A DNA stretch of 17,631 nt, taken from NCBI GenBank assembly GCA_900551135.1, contig URUX01000035.1, positions 1 through 17,631 of the forward strand, written 5' to 3'. The notes beneath the pieces were generated by a model. The model did no database searches. It had not been told where the DNA came from and saw only the letters and a list, made by a program, of their open reading frames with translations. Both the position numbers and the translations under genes were made by a program. Of this stretch, positions 7,916 through 14,941 are shown in pieces. This DNA is from an uncultured Clostridium sp. (GTDB taxonomy: Bacteria > Bacillota > Clostridia > Lachnospirales > Lachnospiraceae). Numbering within the stretch: the stretch's first letter is position 1; the number at the start of each line of letters is the position of its first letter.

Positions 7916-7979
7916 AAAAATTATGGCGGCCAGACCGGTTTTGCCCAGTTTTATATGACACTTATCAGGAGGAAATACT

Positions 7980-8822
7980 ATGCTGGATCAGGCGGGAATC
8001 CGCATGGCACAGGGAGCTGAAATTGCCTGTGAACGAATCGCAGGCATCAACGACAACATGTCCCAGCCCCATTACCACAATTATTATGAACTTTACTATC
8101 TGGAAGACGGAGGCCGGTATCAGTGGTCTGATAATGATTTATACCTGCTTCAGCCTGGAGATTTTATCATATTTTCTCCTTACAGCATGCACTACTCCTA
8201 CGGTGACACGGACATGCGGTTTCGCCGGATTGTCCTGTATTTCCAGCGGAATGAAATCGACTCCCCTGAACTGATTCATATATTAGATAAAGGAAACGGC
8301 ATGTACCGTCCAAAAGGAAAAGACAGCCAGCTGATACAGCGCATTCTGACAGAACTGTTAAAAGAGCAGACGAAAGAAAGCCCCTTTCGCAGGGAATGCT
8401 GCCACAGTCTATTAAACTTTCTTTTATACCATGTAGCCCGTGAAAATCGTATCATGACTCCTGTCCAGACAGAACAGAATAAACGGATTGCGCAGATAAT
8501 GGGATATATTCATACCCATTATAACGAACAGATTACCTTAGAACAGTTAGCAGAAAAATTTTATGTCAGCACCTTTTATCTGTGCCGGGAATTTCGCGCT
8601 TACACCAACAGCACCATTGTTCAGTATATCAATGTTACCCGAATTATGAATGCCCAGCGCATGTTAATGGAGACCAGCAAAAACATTACCCAGATTGGCC
8701 GTGAAACCGGATTTTCCAATCTGACCCATTTTAATCGGGTTTTTAAACAGGTAACCGGTATGACTCCTTCCGGATTTCGCAAATCTCACAAAAATATGGA
8801 AATTTATATTGGCGGACGCTGA
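7980..8822 (+). CDS. AraC-family transcriptional regulator with cupin sensor domain
   Basis: A 280-residue regulator and the only plus-strand gene here. Residues about 10-90 form a cupin-like sugar-binding domain (HYHNYYELYYLEDG, with His31, His33 and Glu37; LLQPGDFIIFSP). Residues about 165-272 are the double helix-turn-helix of the AraC/XylS family: first HTH at about 187-207 (LEQLAEKFYVSTFYLCREF), second at about 236-256, ending in the family signature FNRVFKQVTGMTPSGFR. The ATG at 7980 follows AGGAGG at 7 bases. Divergent placement next to GH31 strongly suggests it activates that gene in response to the enzyme's substrate or product. The family is secure; the ligand is unknown. Its stop codon is 5 bases from that of the convergent Spo0A-like gene. 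Confidence 0.93.
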   Translation: MLDQAGIRMAQGAEIACERIAGINDNMSQPHYHNYYELYYLEDGGRYQWSDNDLYLLQPGDFIIFSPYSMHYSYGDTDMRFRRIVLYFQRNEIDSPELIHILDKGNGMYRPKGKDSQLIQRILTELLKEQTKESPFRRECCHSLLNFLLYHVARENRIMTPVQTEQNKRIAQIMGYIHTHYNEQITLEQLAEKFYVSTFYLCREFRAYTNSTIVQYINVTRIMNAQRMLMETSKNITQIGRETGFSNLTHFNRVFKQVTGMTPSGFRKSHKNMEIYIGGR

Positions 8823-8827
8823 TGGGG

Positions 8828-9151
8828 TCAGTCTCTCTGCATACACTCCAGCAGCATTTCTATCATTTCCCTCGGATACAGCGGCAGGTAAACCCGGATC
8901 TTTAAGGTTTCTTCCAGATAGTCCCTGCCGCCGCACAAGAGAAATACGTCCCGCACTGTCCTCAGATTCTTCTCCAGATTGGAGATGCTTTCCCCCCTTT
9001 CTCTGGCAACCGGAGTGTAAATCCGTTCCCGTATGTGAACCAGACGTCCCTCGTCTTCCATTGCCATCTCCAGACAGGCAATTAACATGCTGTATCCCTT
9101 ATACCCTTTTAAAAGCGGGAAGCTGTTTAAAACCTCTTCCGCTGTTTTCAT
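8828..9151 (-). CDS. Orphan Spo0A-type effector (DNA-binding) domain protein
   Basis: A 107-residue protein that consists almost only of a Spo0A C-terminal-like domain. LKGYKGYSMLIACLEMAMED (14-33) matches the opening helix of that fold (IKGYxYLREAI in Spo0A). IRERIYTPVARE (40-51) corresponds to ITKVLYPDIAKK. SNLEKNLRTVRDVFLLCGG (57-75) corresponds to the recognition helix SRVERAIRHAIEVAW. There is no receiver domain, so it cannot be phosphorylated like Spo0A. I chose the ATG at 9151, with GGGGGG 8 bases upstream, over an ATG 15 codons earlier (9196) that falls upstream of the predicted start of transcription. The promoter region carries TCGAAAAA repeats that resemble the core of a Spo0A box. 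The domain call is from recalled family similarity and is fairly strong; its targets are unknown. Confidence 0.8.
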   Translation of the reverse strand: MKTAEEVLNSFPLLKGYKGYSMLIACLEMAMEDEGRLVHIRERIYTPVARERGESISNLEKNLRTVRDVFLLCGGRDYLEETLKIRVYLPLYPREMIEMLLECMQRD

Positions 9152-9187
9152 AGGAACATCCCCCCTTATTCCATTTGTTATTCTGTC

Positions 9188-9218
9188 AGTATACACCAGA
9201 ATCGAAAAATTCGAAAAA
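9188..9218 (-). promoter_or_regulatory. Promoter of the Spo0A-like gene with 0A-box-like repeats
   Basis: The -10 box is TATACT (9188-9193, minus strand). The -35 region is occupied by two direct plus-strand copies of TCGAAAAA (9202-9209 and 9211-9218), 9 bases apart. The Spo0A box core is TGTCGAA, so these share TCGAA but lack the leading TG. There is no good -35 hexamer, as in Spo0A-activated promoters. Binding by Spo0A or by the gene's own product is an inference. Confidence 0.45.
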
Positions 9219-9256
9219 ATTAGACTTTTTTAGCCAAAAATAAACTTGCCTGTACG

Positions 9257-9409
9257 AAAAAAAGGACAATTTCTGCTCCTGAAAACAAACGGAAACTTCT
9301 TTTTCAGATTTCCGGCCTATGGCTTCACTAAAATAAGACAGGGATACCTTCCACCATACCAGACCCAAAATGGCCGGTTCGGGGGAACGTATCCCTGTTA
9401 TTCCTTGTC
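9257..9409 (-). ncRNA. Candidate structured RNA between DUF1292 and the Spo0A-like gene
   Basis: On the minus strand, CAGGGATAC (9347-9339 region) pairs perfectly with GTATCCCTG (9389-9397), and AATAA/TTATT extends the stem past a 2-base bulge. Inside are two further hairpins: GTTC-GGGG-GAAC (9378-9389) and CCAGACC/GGCCGG (about 9359-9377). A separate stem CGGAAA/TTTCCG follows (9290-9314). CCGGCC at 9312-9317 is fully complementary to GGCCGG at 9372-9377, so two mutually exclusive folds exist. A short AGGA/TCCT stem (9263-9280) then runs into seven Ts (9257-9263), and GACAA (9409-9405) can close with TTGTC (9269-9265). I see no clear promoter of its own; it may be the DUF1292 3' untranslated region, a small RNA or a cis-regulator. 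I cannot assign an Rfam family. Confidence 0.45.
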
Positions 9410-9434
9410 ATCAAACAACCGGAGTATCCGCTGT

Positions 9435-9761
9435 TTAATCGTCTAATTCACCTTCGCCTACGATTTCGTCATACTCTTCTTCATCCAGAAGTTCATCAAA
9501 TGCGTCTGCAACTAACTCATACTCGTCGTCATCTTCAATATTTTCCAGATTTGGCGTTCCATCTTCCGTCTCGCTGTAGCGATACAGGAATACTTCTCCT
9601 TCTTCTGCATCCTGTCCTTCCATAGGCAGCAGTGCAATATAGTCTTTATCTCCTGCCTGGAAAATGGTAAGAACGATGCACTCTAACTCTGTGTCATCCT
9701 CCAATGTAAGGGTAACCGTCATCTCTTCCTGCTCTTCCATCTTGTTTAAATCTTCTGCCAT
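9435..9761 (-). CDS. DUF1292-family small acidic protein (YrzB-like)
   Basis: A 108-residue, very acidic protein. Residues 14-62 show the DUF1292 beta pattern (VTLTLEDDTELECIVLTIFQ, then DKDYIALLP and GEVFLYRY), followed by a Glu/Asp-rich tail ending GEGELDD. The biochemical role of the family is not established. In many Firmicutes a DUF1292 gene sits next to the ruvX-type Holliday junction resolvase gene; here that partner is absent and the upstream neighbour is the cobalamin adenosyltransferase. The ATG at 9761 has GAGAGGTG at about 7 bases. It appears to have its own promoter (9841-9869) and a leader with two hairpins. Confidence 0.87.
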   Translation of the reverse strand: MAEDLNKMEEQEEMTVTLTLEDDTELECIVLTIFQAGDKDYIALLPMEGQDAEEGEVFLYRYSETEDGTPNLENIEDDDEYELVADAFDELLDEEEYDEIVGEGELDD

Positions 9762-9782
9762 ATCCTACACCTCTCTTTTTGT

Positions 9783-9832
9783 AAAAATCAGCCTCTGCCA
9801 GTTTGGGGCAGGGCCCGCACTAACGTAAGTGC
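9783..9832 (-). promoter_or_regulatory. Two-hairpin leader of the DUF1292 gene, possible attenuator
   Basis: Reading the minus strand from the predicted start near 9833: a first hairpin GCACT/AGTGC (9817-9832), then a GC-rich stem of 8 pairs with one bulged base (9791-9814, loop of 7), then TGA and TTTTT (9783-9787). The second hairpin plus T-run looks like an intrinsic terminator 20 bases before the ribosome binding site. It could attenuate DUF1292 or terminate transcripts arriving from the cobO operon. Confidence 0.5.
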
Positions 9833-9840
9833 CTACCGAT

Positions 9841-9869
9841 AATTTATCAGACTATGCGATAAAATGCAA
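9841..9869 (-). promoter_or_regulatory. Probable promoter of the DUF1292 gene
   Basis: Minus-strand TTGCAT (9864-9869) and TAAATT (9841-9846) are separated by 17 bases, just past the stop codon of the adenosyltransferase gene. The -10 is embedded in the palindrome GATAA-T-TTATC (9838-9848), a possible operator. Confidence 0.55.
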
Positions 9870-9876
9870 GGGGTTT

Positions 9877-10398
9877 CTAATACTCGATTCCCTCTCTGGC
9901 CGGAATCCCTTTTTCATAGGGATGGCGAATCATTTTCATCTCTGTAATATAATCAGCAAACTGCTGTATCCGGTCAGACGGATTGCGTCCGGTCAGCACA
10001 ATTTCCAACTCCGGTTCTGTCCGGTCCTTCACTTCTTCCAGCCACTGTACCACAGCATCCTCAGAAACCAGGCCGTAGTTGCAGACCGCCATTATTTCAT
10101 CCAAAATTATCAGATCGAATCCTTTCGCCTGACTGCGTACTCTGTCAAACAGCTGGCTGTAATACTCCTTTGCTTCCTTTTTCTGCTCTTCGCTCATACG
10201 AAAGAAAAAACCAAAACTTCTCTCGCAGGGGATGACATGGATTTGGGGAATGGAAGAAAGCACCGGCACCTCCCCGGAATCATCCGTCTTTAAAAACCGG
10301 GCGATTAATACCCGTTTCTGTCTGCCAGAGGCCCGAACTGCCAGTCCCAGAGCCGCCGTAGTCTTTCCTTTTCCGTCTCCGCAGTAAATATGAATCAT
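9877..10398 (-). CDS. cobO: Cob(I)alamin / cob(I)yrinic acid a,c-diamide adenosyltransferase
   Basis: A 173-residue ATP-dependent enzyme of the CobA/CobO/BtuR family, which transfers the 5'-deoxyadenosyl group of ATP to the cobalt of a reduced corrinoid to make the coenzyme B12 form. The N-terminus carries the family's P-loop GDGKGKTT (7-14), followed by ALGLAVRASG. LIILDEIMAVCNYGLV (about 95-110) is the Walker B region, and VLTGRNPSD (about 134-142) is a typical downstream motif. Length is normal. The ATG at 10398 follows AGGAGG at 6 bases. It lies 46 bases after the helicase gene; that gap holds a small GGCTG-CAT-CAGCC hairpin without a U-run, so cotranscription with gltX and the helicase is likely. 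No other cobalamin gene is in the window, so salvage rather than full synthesis is a possible setting. The family is well supported; the symbol could equally be btuR or cobA. Confidence 0.9.
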   Translation of the reverse strand: MIHIYCGDGKGKTTAALGLAVRASGRQKRVLIARFLKTDDSGEVPVLSSIPQIHVIPCERSFGFFFRMSEEQKKEAKEYYSQLFDRVRSQAKGFDLIILDEIMAVCNYGLVSEDAVVQWLEEVKDRTEPELEIVLTGRNPSDRIQQFADYITEMKMIRHPYEKGIPAREGIEY

Positions 10399-10444
10399 GA
10401 ATTCCTCCTGTTATATAAATTTTCCGGCTGCATCAGCCTTCTTG

Positions 10445-12301
10445 TCAGGCCCGTCCTAAATATTCTCGTACAAACCGGGAAACCTCCTGTCTCTTGTGGT
10501 ATCGTTCCCTGGTATAATAGACATGGAGTCTGTCTCTTGCCCTGGTCATAGCCACATAAAACATCCGCCGTTCTTCTTCCATATCGGCATCCAGAGCCGC
10601 CTTGTTGTGAGGAGTCACGCCTTCATTGGCATCCGGGATATAAACCACTGGAAATTCCAGTCCCTTGGCTCCGTGCATGGTCATAATCGGTACGCTTTCC
10701 CCATCATTTCCAGTCTGTTCCCTGGCTTCCCTGGCTTTTTTGATAAGCTGCTCCCTGTACTCTGTCATATGCTGCTTCCAGGCTTCCATGGTCTTATAGC
10801 CGGATGCGCTTTCTAACAGCTGATCGGCAGTATCCAGCAGTTCTTCTGCCTTCAGCCGCCTTATCTGGGCATATTCCCGCAAGTAATCGTCATACCCTAC
10901 AGCCTTTCGGATGTAGTTGACTGCCGCCGCCGGAGCCATTCCCTTTAACATGGATAAATCGTATTCCAGCTGTTCCAGCCGATCTAACATCCATCCTCTG
11001 TCCTGATAGAAGGATTTTAGTTTTTCCAAATCCACAACAGGACTGTCAAAGGCATCTCTGCTTACATACCGCTTTGGCCGGTTAATAATCCGGAGAAATG
11101 CTCCCCGCTCCCTGCTGCCTTCCGCAATTTCCATATAGGTCAGAATGTCTCTGGCAATCCAGTGGTCGTACAGATTTGGAAGAACATCTTTCATCTGGAA
11201 CGGAATGTTATATTCCATAAATTTTTCCACCAACAGCCTGGCACCTATGTTGGTGCGAAACAAAACTGCCATATCCCCATAAGCCAGGCCAGCTTTGTGA
11301 TAATCCCGGATTTCTTCTGCAATTGCAGTTACTTCTTCCCTGGCATCTTCAAATACTCTGGTAATCACCGGTTTTCCCTGGCCTCTGGCCGACTGGAGTT
11401 CTTTAAAAAAACGTTTTTCGTTGTGGCCGATCAGCCGTCCCGCTGCTTCTATAATCTCTCTGGACGAACGGTAATTTACCCCCAGCAGCGTCTTTTTTGC
11501 ATTTGGATAATCCGTTTCAAATCCCAGCATAATCTCCGGCTTTGACCCCCGGAACCGATAGATGGACTGATCGTCGTCTCCTACAATAAACAGATTGTTT
11601 TCCGGAAGAGCCAGCATTTTTACAATCTCATACTGAATCCGGTTAATATCCTGAAATTCATCAATCAGGAAATACTGGAACTTTTTCTGCCACGCTGATA
11701 AGATATCCTTTCTCTGCCGGAATAATTCATAACACATCACCAGCATATCATCAAAATCCACCAGAGCGTATTTCCGCAGAAATTGTTCATAACCCTGATA
11801 CAGACTGCGGAAGATGTCCTCACCGCAGTTTTTAGAATAATAATGCTCTAAGCTTAAGCCTTCACCCTTTACCATGCTGATTTCCGTCAATATGGAAGAG
11901 ACAAATTCCGCTTCATCCTCTACATCTAAATCCAGCTTTTCCATGTACTCCCGAATACACTGAATCTTCTGTTCTTCCCGGACAATATTGGCTGCGGTAA
12001 ACCCATAAGCCAGTTTTAATATTCGAAAAAAGACAGAGTGGAAGGTGCCAAAGCTGACCCTTCCACTTCCTGTTATCTCTTCCTGCTCAGACATTTTATT
12101 GTAGCGCTCTTCCATCTCCCTGGCTGCCGCTCTGGTAAAGGTGATAACCAGAATGGAGGAAGGATTGACGTTTTCATACCTGGTCAGATAACGAATCCGG
12201 TTGGTAATTACCGTCGTTTTTCCGGAACCCGGACCTGCCAGGACCAGCATCGGCCCTTCTTTGTGCAGAATCGCCTGCTTCTGCGCTTCATTAAATGCCA
12301 T
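10445..12301 (-). CDS. UvrD/PcrA-like superfamily 1 DNA helicase (short form)
   Basis: A 618-residue ATP-dependent 3'-5' DNA helicase. The Q motif (FNEAQKQAI, 3-11), motif I GPGSGKTT (23-30), motif II DEFQD (214-218), motif III GDDDQSIYRFRGS, motif IV VNYRSS, motif V TMHGAKGLEFPVVY and motif VI AMTRARDRL are all present and intact. It is shorter than PcrA/UvrD (about 720-750 residues), mainly through a missing C-terminal extension, and ends soon after motif VI. The ATG at 12301 is used, with TTGGAG at 8 bases; it begins one base after the gltX stop, so translation is probably coupled to gltX. An in-frame ATG seven codons earlier lies inside gltX and lacks a ribosome binding site. Likely roles are repair or removing proteins from DNA. 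A separate full-length pcrA probably exists elsewhere. Confidence 0.92.
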   Translation of the reverse strand: MAFNEAQKQAILHKEGPMLVLAGPGSGKTTVITNRIRYLTRYENVNPSSILVITFTRAAAREMEERYNKMSEQEEITGSGRVSFGTFHSVFFRILKLAYGFTAANIVREEQKIQCIREYMEKLDLDVEDEAEFVSSILTEISMVKGEGLSLEHYYSKNCGEDIFRSLYQGYEQFLRKYALVDFDDMLVMCYELFRQRKDILSAWQKKFQYFLIDEFQDINRIQYEIVKMLALPENNLFIVGDDDQSIYRFRGSKPEIMLGFETDYPNAKKTLLGVNYRSSREIIEAAGRLIGHNEKRFFKELQSARGQGKPVITRVFEDAREEVTAIAEEIRDYHKAGLAYGDMAVLFRTNIGARLLVEKFMEYNIPFQMKDVLPNLYDHWIARDILTYMEIAEGSRERGAFLRIINRPKRYVSRDAFDSPVVDLEKLKSFYQDRGWMLDRLEQLEYDLSMLKGMAPAAAVNYIRKAVGYDDYLREYAQIRRLKAEELLDTADQLLESASGYKTMEAWKQHMTEYREQLIKKAREAREQTGNDGESVPIMTMHGAKGLEFPVVYIPDANEGVTPHNKAALDADMEEERRMFYVAMTRARDRLHVYYTRERYHKRQEVSRFVREYLGRA

Positions 12302-12302
12302 A

Positions 12303-13757
12303 TTAGTTCTCCAAAAGTTCAATCCCCTTACGGATTCTCTTTAACGATTCTTCCTTGCCCAGAACTTCCATAATCTCGGTCGCTCCTGCAGGAGTCATCT
12401 GTTTGCCGGACACTGCGGTACGAATCGGCCACATAACAAATCCGGTCTTGACTCCTTTTTCGCTGACATACTGAGACAGTCTTTCATATAAAGCGTCGTT
12501 GCTGAAATCCTCCTGAGCCTCTAAAACCGGCAGAACTTCCCGTAATGTTTCCAGGGCGTTCTCCTGAGTCGTTTTCATCTTCTTGTGGGCGTACATAGCC
12601 GGGTCATATTCCGGCAGTTCTTCAAAGAAATCAATGTGTTCTCTGATGTCCGGGAATACTTCGATTCTGGTCTTTACCATGGCGGCAATCTTCTTCAAAT
12701 CCAGATCTTTTTTAATGACTTCTTTTAAATAAGGTTCTGCCATCTCATAGAATCTGTCAAAATCCATTGCCTTCATGTATTCGCCGTTCATCCAGCGCAG
12801 TTTCGTCATGTCAAATACTGCTGGGGATTTGCTCATTCTATGGTAGTCAAATTCCTTTACCATCTCGTCTAAGGAGAAAATCTCCCGATTGTCCTCTGGG
12901 GACCAGCCAAGCAGAGCCACATAGTTGACAACAGCCTCTGAAATAAAGCCCTGGTCAATTAAATCCTCATAGGAAGAATGGCCGCTTCTCTTGCTCAGCT
13001 TTTTATGCTCTTCATTGGTAATCAGCGGACAATGTACGTAAACCGGCACTTCCCAGCCAAATGCGTCATAGAGACGGTTATATTTAGGAGAAGAAGACAA
13101 ATACTCATTTCCCCGGACTACGTGGGTAATCCCCATTAAATGGTCATCTACTACATTGGCAAAATTGTAGGTTGGATAACCGTCAGATTTAATGAGCACC
13201 ATATCGTCCAGTTCGTCATTATTGACCGTAATATCCCCGTAAATATCATCATGGAAGGTCGTCGTTCCCTCTGTCGGGTTATTCTGGCGGATGACATACG
13301 GTACGCCGGCAGCCAGCTTCTCCTCGATTTCCTCTTTGGAAAGATGGAGACAGTGCTTGTCATAGGCCATAATTTCCTCGCCATTTACCGTTTTTTTCAG
13401 GGAATCCAGTCTCTCCTGGGTGCAGAAGCAGTAATATGCTTCTCCTTTTTCAATCAGCTTTTTTGCATATTCCAGATAGATACCGGAAGCCTGGCGTTCA
13501 CTCTGGACATATGGGCCTACTCCGCCGTCCTTATCCGGGCCTTCGTCATGGATCAGACCGGTCTTTTCCAGAGTGCGGTAAATAATCTCCACTGCTCCCT
13601 CTACATAACGTTCCTGGTCGGTGTCTTCAATTCTAAGAAGAAAATCGCCTCCCTCATGCTTGGCAATCAGGTATGCGTATAATGCAGTTCTTAAATTTCC
13701 TACGTGCATCCGTCCCGTCGGGCTGGGTGCGTATCTGGTTCTTACTTTTTTACTCAT
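12303..13757 (-). CDS. gltX: Glutamyl-tRNA synthetase
   Basis: A 484-residue class I aminoacyl-tRNA synthetase that charges tRNA-Glu with glutamate (and, in bacteria using the amidotransferase route, often tRNA-Gln as well). RYAPSPTGRMHVGNLRTALY (8-27) contains the HIGH-type motif HVGN, and KLSKR (253-257) is the KMSKS-type motif, followed by SYEDLIDQGF and NYVALLGWSP. The helical anticodon-binding region occupies the last third. Length is normal for the family. The ATG at 13757 follows GGAGG at 6 bases. The frame stays open 26 codons further upstream, but that stretch covers the -10 box and is rejected. A strong promoter (13807-13835) lies upstream; there is no T-box leader. It is first gene of a probable gltX-helicase-adenosyltransferase operon. 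Confidence 0.97.
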   Translation of the reverse strand: MSKKVRTRYAPSPTGRMHVGNLRTALYAYLIAKHEGGDFLLRIEDTDQERYVEGAVEIIYRTLEKTGLIHDEGPDKDGGVGPYVQSERQASGIYLEYAKKLIEKGEAYYCFCTQERLDSLKKTVNGEEIMAYDKHCLHLSKEEIEEKLAAGVPYVIRQNNPTEGTTTFHDDIYGDITVNNDELDDMVLIKSDGYPTYNFANVVDDHLMGITHVVRGNEYLSSSPKYNRLYDAFGWEVPVYVHCPLITNEEHKKLSKRSGHSSYEDLIDQGFISEAVVNYVALLGWSPEDNREIFSLDEMVKEFDYHRMSKSPAVFDMTKLRWMNGEYMKAMDFDRFYEMAEPYLKEVIKKDLDLKKIAAMVKTRIEVFPDIREHIDFFEELPEYDPAMYAHKKMKTTQENALETLREVLPVLEAQEDFSNDALYERLSQYVSEKGVKTGFVMWPIRTAVSGKQMTPAGATEIMEVLGKEESLKRIRKGIELLEN

Positions 13758-13806
13758 GGTATTCCTCCATTTGCTTATCAAATAACAAGCCGTCTTATTC
13801 CTGCTT

Positions 13807-13835
13807 ATTATAACGCAGGCAGGCGGAAAAGACAA
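13807..13835 (-). promoter_or_regulatory. gltX promoter
   Basis: Minus-strand TTGTCT (13830-13835) and a perfect TATAAT (13807-13812) are 17 bases apart. The leader is about 43 bases, too short for a T-box, so gltX is probably not controlled by uncharged tRNA here. Confidence 0.8.
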
Positions 13836-13869
13836 TCCCTTATTCCAGCGGGCTGATGCAGCTGCCTCT

Positions 13870-13890
13870 ATACGGATGATGCGTCCGTAT
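13870..13890. repeat. Intergenic hairpin between the nucleoid-protein gene and gltX
   Basis: ATACGGA (13870-13876) and TCCGTAT (13884-13890) form a perfect 7-pair stem with a 7-base loop, 12 bases past the stop codon of the NdpA-like gene. No U-tract follows on the minus strand, so it is at best an imperfect terminator or a 3'-end stabiliser. Confidence 0.5.
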
Positions 13891-13902
13891 GCTGATGCTG
13901 TT

Positions 13903-14916
13903 CTACCTGGATGACAGATGGCCGATGTTTTTAATCAGAACGGAAATGGTTCCATCTGGGTTGGTAATAAATTCCACCCTGTCCGGATTTCCATATTCCT
14001 CCATGGGAATGGTAATTTCAATCCCTGTATCCGTAGTCAGATGCTGCTTTTGAAACTTTTTAATGGTTTTCTCGGTTTTGGGTTCCACTACCGCATCTGC
14101 CAGATTATATTTGTCCAGCTTCTCCACCAGTTCTTCCTGCATTTCCGGACTGTCGGGAAATACCTTTTCCTTTACCGCTTCTACCCGTAAAGTTCCGCTT
14201 TCTTCCAGTTCTTTATAAATCACGTTTTTGACTTCCATTTTGCGTTCAGCATCGTCATCTCCGTAATACTTTTTATTGACCTGCTCTACCGCCTTTGTCA
14301 CAATATCCATCCGGCTTTTCTGAGATAAGGGCGCATGGCACTCCAAAAACAGTTCCGAAAAATACAGGCGTTTTTCCCCGTTGATCTCATACTTTTTCTC
14401 TGTCAGAAGAATGGAACCATTGGACAAATCTACCACACAGGCCTCGGAAAGCTTCTGTCCCTGGCCTGGAAGAAGCGCTCTTTGAAGGATTATCCCATTT
14501 CCATTGCTTCCGTCCTCTTCTGTTTTCGTCAAATGGGTATACGAAGTCCGGTAATTTAATTTCAGAATTCCGATATAATCCTTTCCCTCACAGCCAAATA
14601 CCACTACCGCCATATCTCCTGCCGGAATATCAATATTGGAATTCATAATCTCAAACAGCCGACCTGCCAGTTGTCTGCTGGTTTCTGCAAAATTATCCGG
14701 CGTACACTCCGAAAGCAGCGCCATTGCCTGGGACGTTTCCGAAAACTGGCAGACTTTTACATCATCGCTTTCTGTAAATTTCTCAATGTGTCCCTTAAAA
14801 AAATCCGACAAATCCGAACCGATTTCCATCTCATGGTCGGAAAGCACCGGCATTCCCACTGCAGAATCTAAAATATGGATAATACCGGTTTTCATTATCA
14901 TATCGTCTTTTAACAT
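13903..14916 (-). CDS. Nucleoid-associated protein, NdpA/YejK-like
   Basis: A 337-residue soluble protein resembling the 37-kDa nucleoid-associated family (PF04245, YejK/NdpA in Proteobacteria). Supporting features are the N-terminal IIHILDSAVGMPVLSDHEME block, the mid-protein GDMAVVVFGCEGKDYIGILKLNY strand pair with YTHL following, and the VDLSNGSILLTEKKYE and YFSELFLECH blocks. The C-terminal half is charged and helical (VEQVNKKYYGDDDAERK). No helix-turn-helix or ATPase motif is visible. The ATG at 14916 has GAGG 8 bases upstream and lies 25 bases after the HAD phosphatase stop, so both are likely cotranscribed. In the family the protein binds or co-purifies with the nucleoid and its exact role is unclear; some related proteins sit in mobile-element or phage-defence settings, but nothing here suggests that. 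The family call is from recalled similarity. Confidence 0.75.
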   Translation of the reverse strand: MLKDDMIMKTGIIHILDSAVGMPVLSDHEMEIGSDLSDFFKGHIEKFTESDDVKVCQFSETSQAMALLSECTPDNFAETSRQLAGRLFEIMNSNIDIPAGDMAVVVFGCEGKDYIGILKLNYRTSYTHLTKTEEDGSNGNGIILQRALLPGQGQKLSEACVVDLSNGSILLTEKKYEINGEKRLYFSELFLECHAPLSQKSRMDIVTKAVEQVNKKYYGDDDAERKMEVKNVIYKELEESGTLRVEAVKEKVFPDSPEMQEELVEKLDKYNLADAVVEPKTEKTIKKFQKQHLTTDTGIEITIPMEEYGNPDRVEFITNPDGTISVLIKNIGHLSSR

Positions 14917-14941
14917 ATGGTTATCCTCTTTTTCTTACCTA

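Noticed and set aside
9186..9368. 60-codon minus-strand reading frame upstream of the Spo0A-like gene
   Set aside because: It crosses the structured RNA segment and the promoter, lacks a ribosome binding site, and is Phe/Ser-rich without any family resemblance.
9257..9409. 6S RNA or SRP RNA
   Set aside because: The segment has local hairpins rather than the long rod with central bubble of 6S RNA, and it lacks the SRP GGAAGGAAGC-type loop motif, so no known family could be assigned.
13758..13810. T-box leader for gltX
   Set aside because: The leader is only about 43 bases and lacks any specifier or T-box element.
13758..13835. N-terminal extension of gltX to 13835
   Set aside because: The extension would cover the -10 box and the ribosome binding site of the normal start, and it has no similarity to the start of glutamyl-tRNA synthetases.
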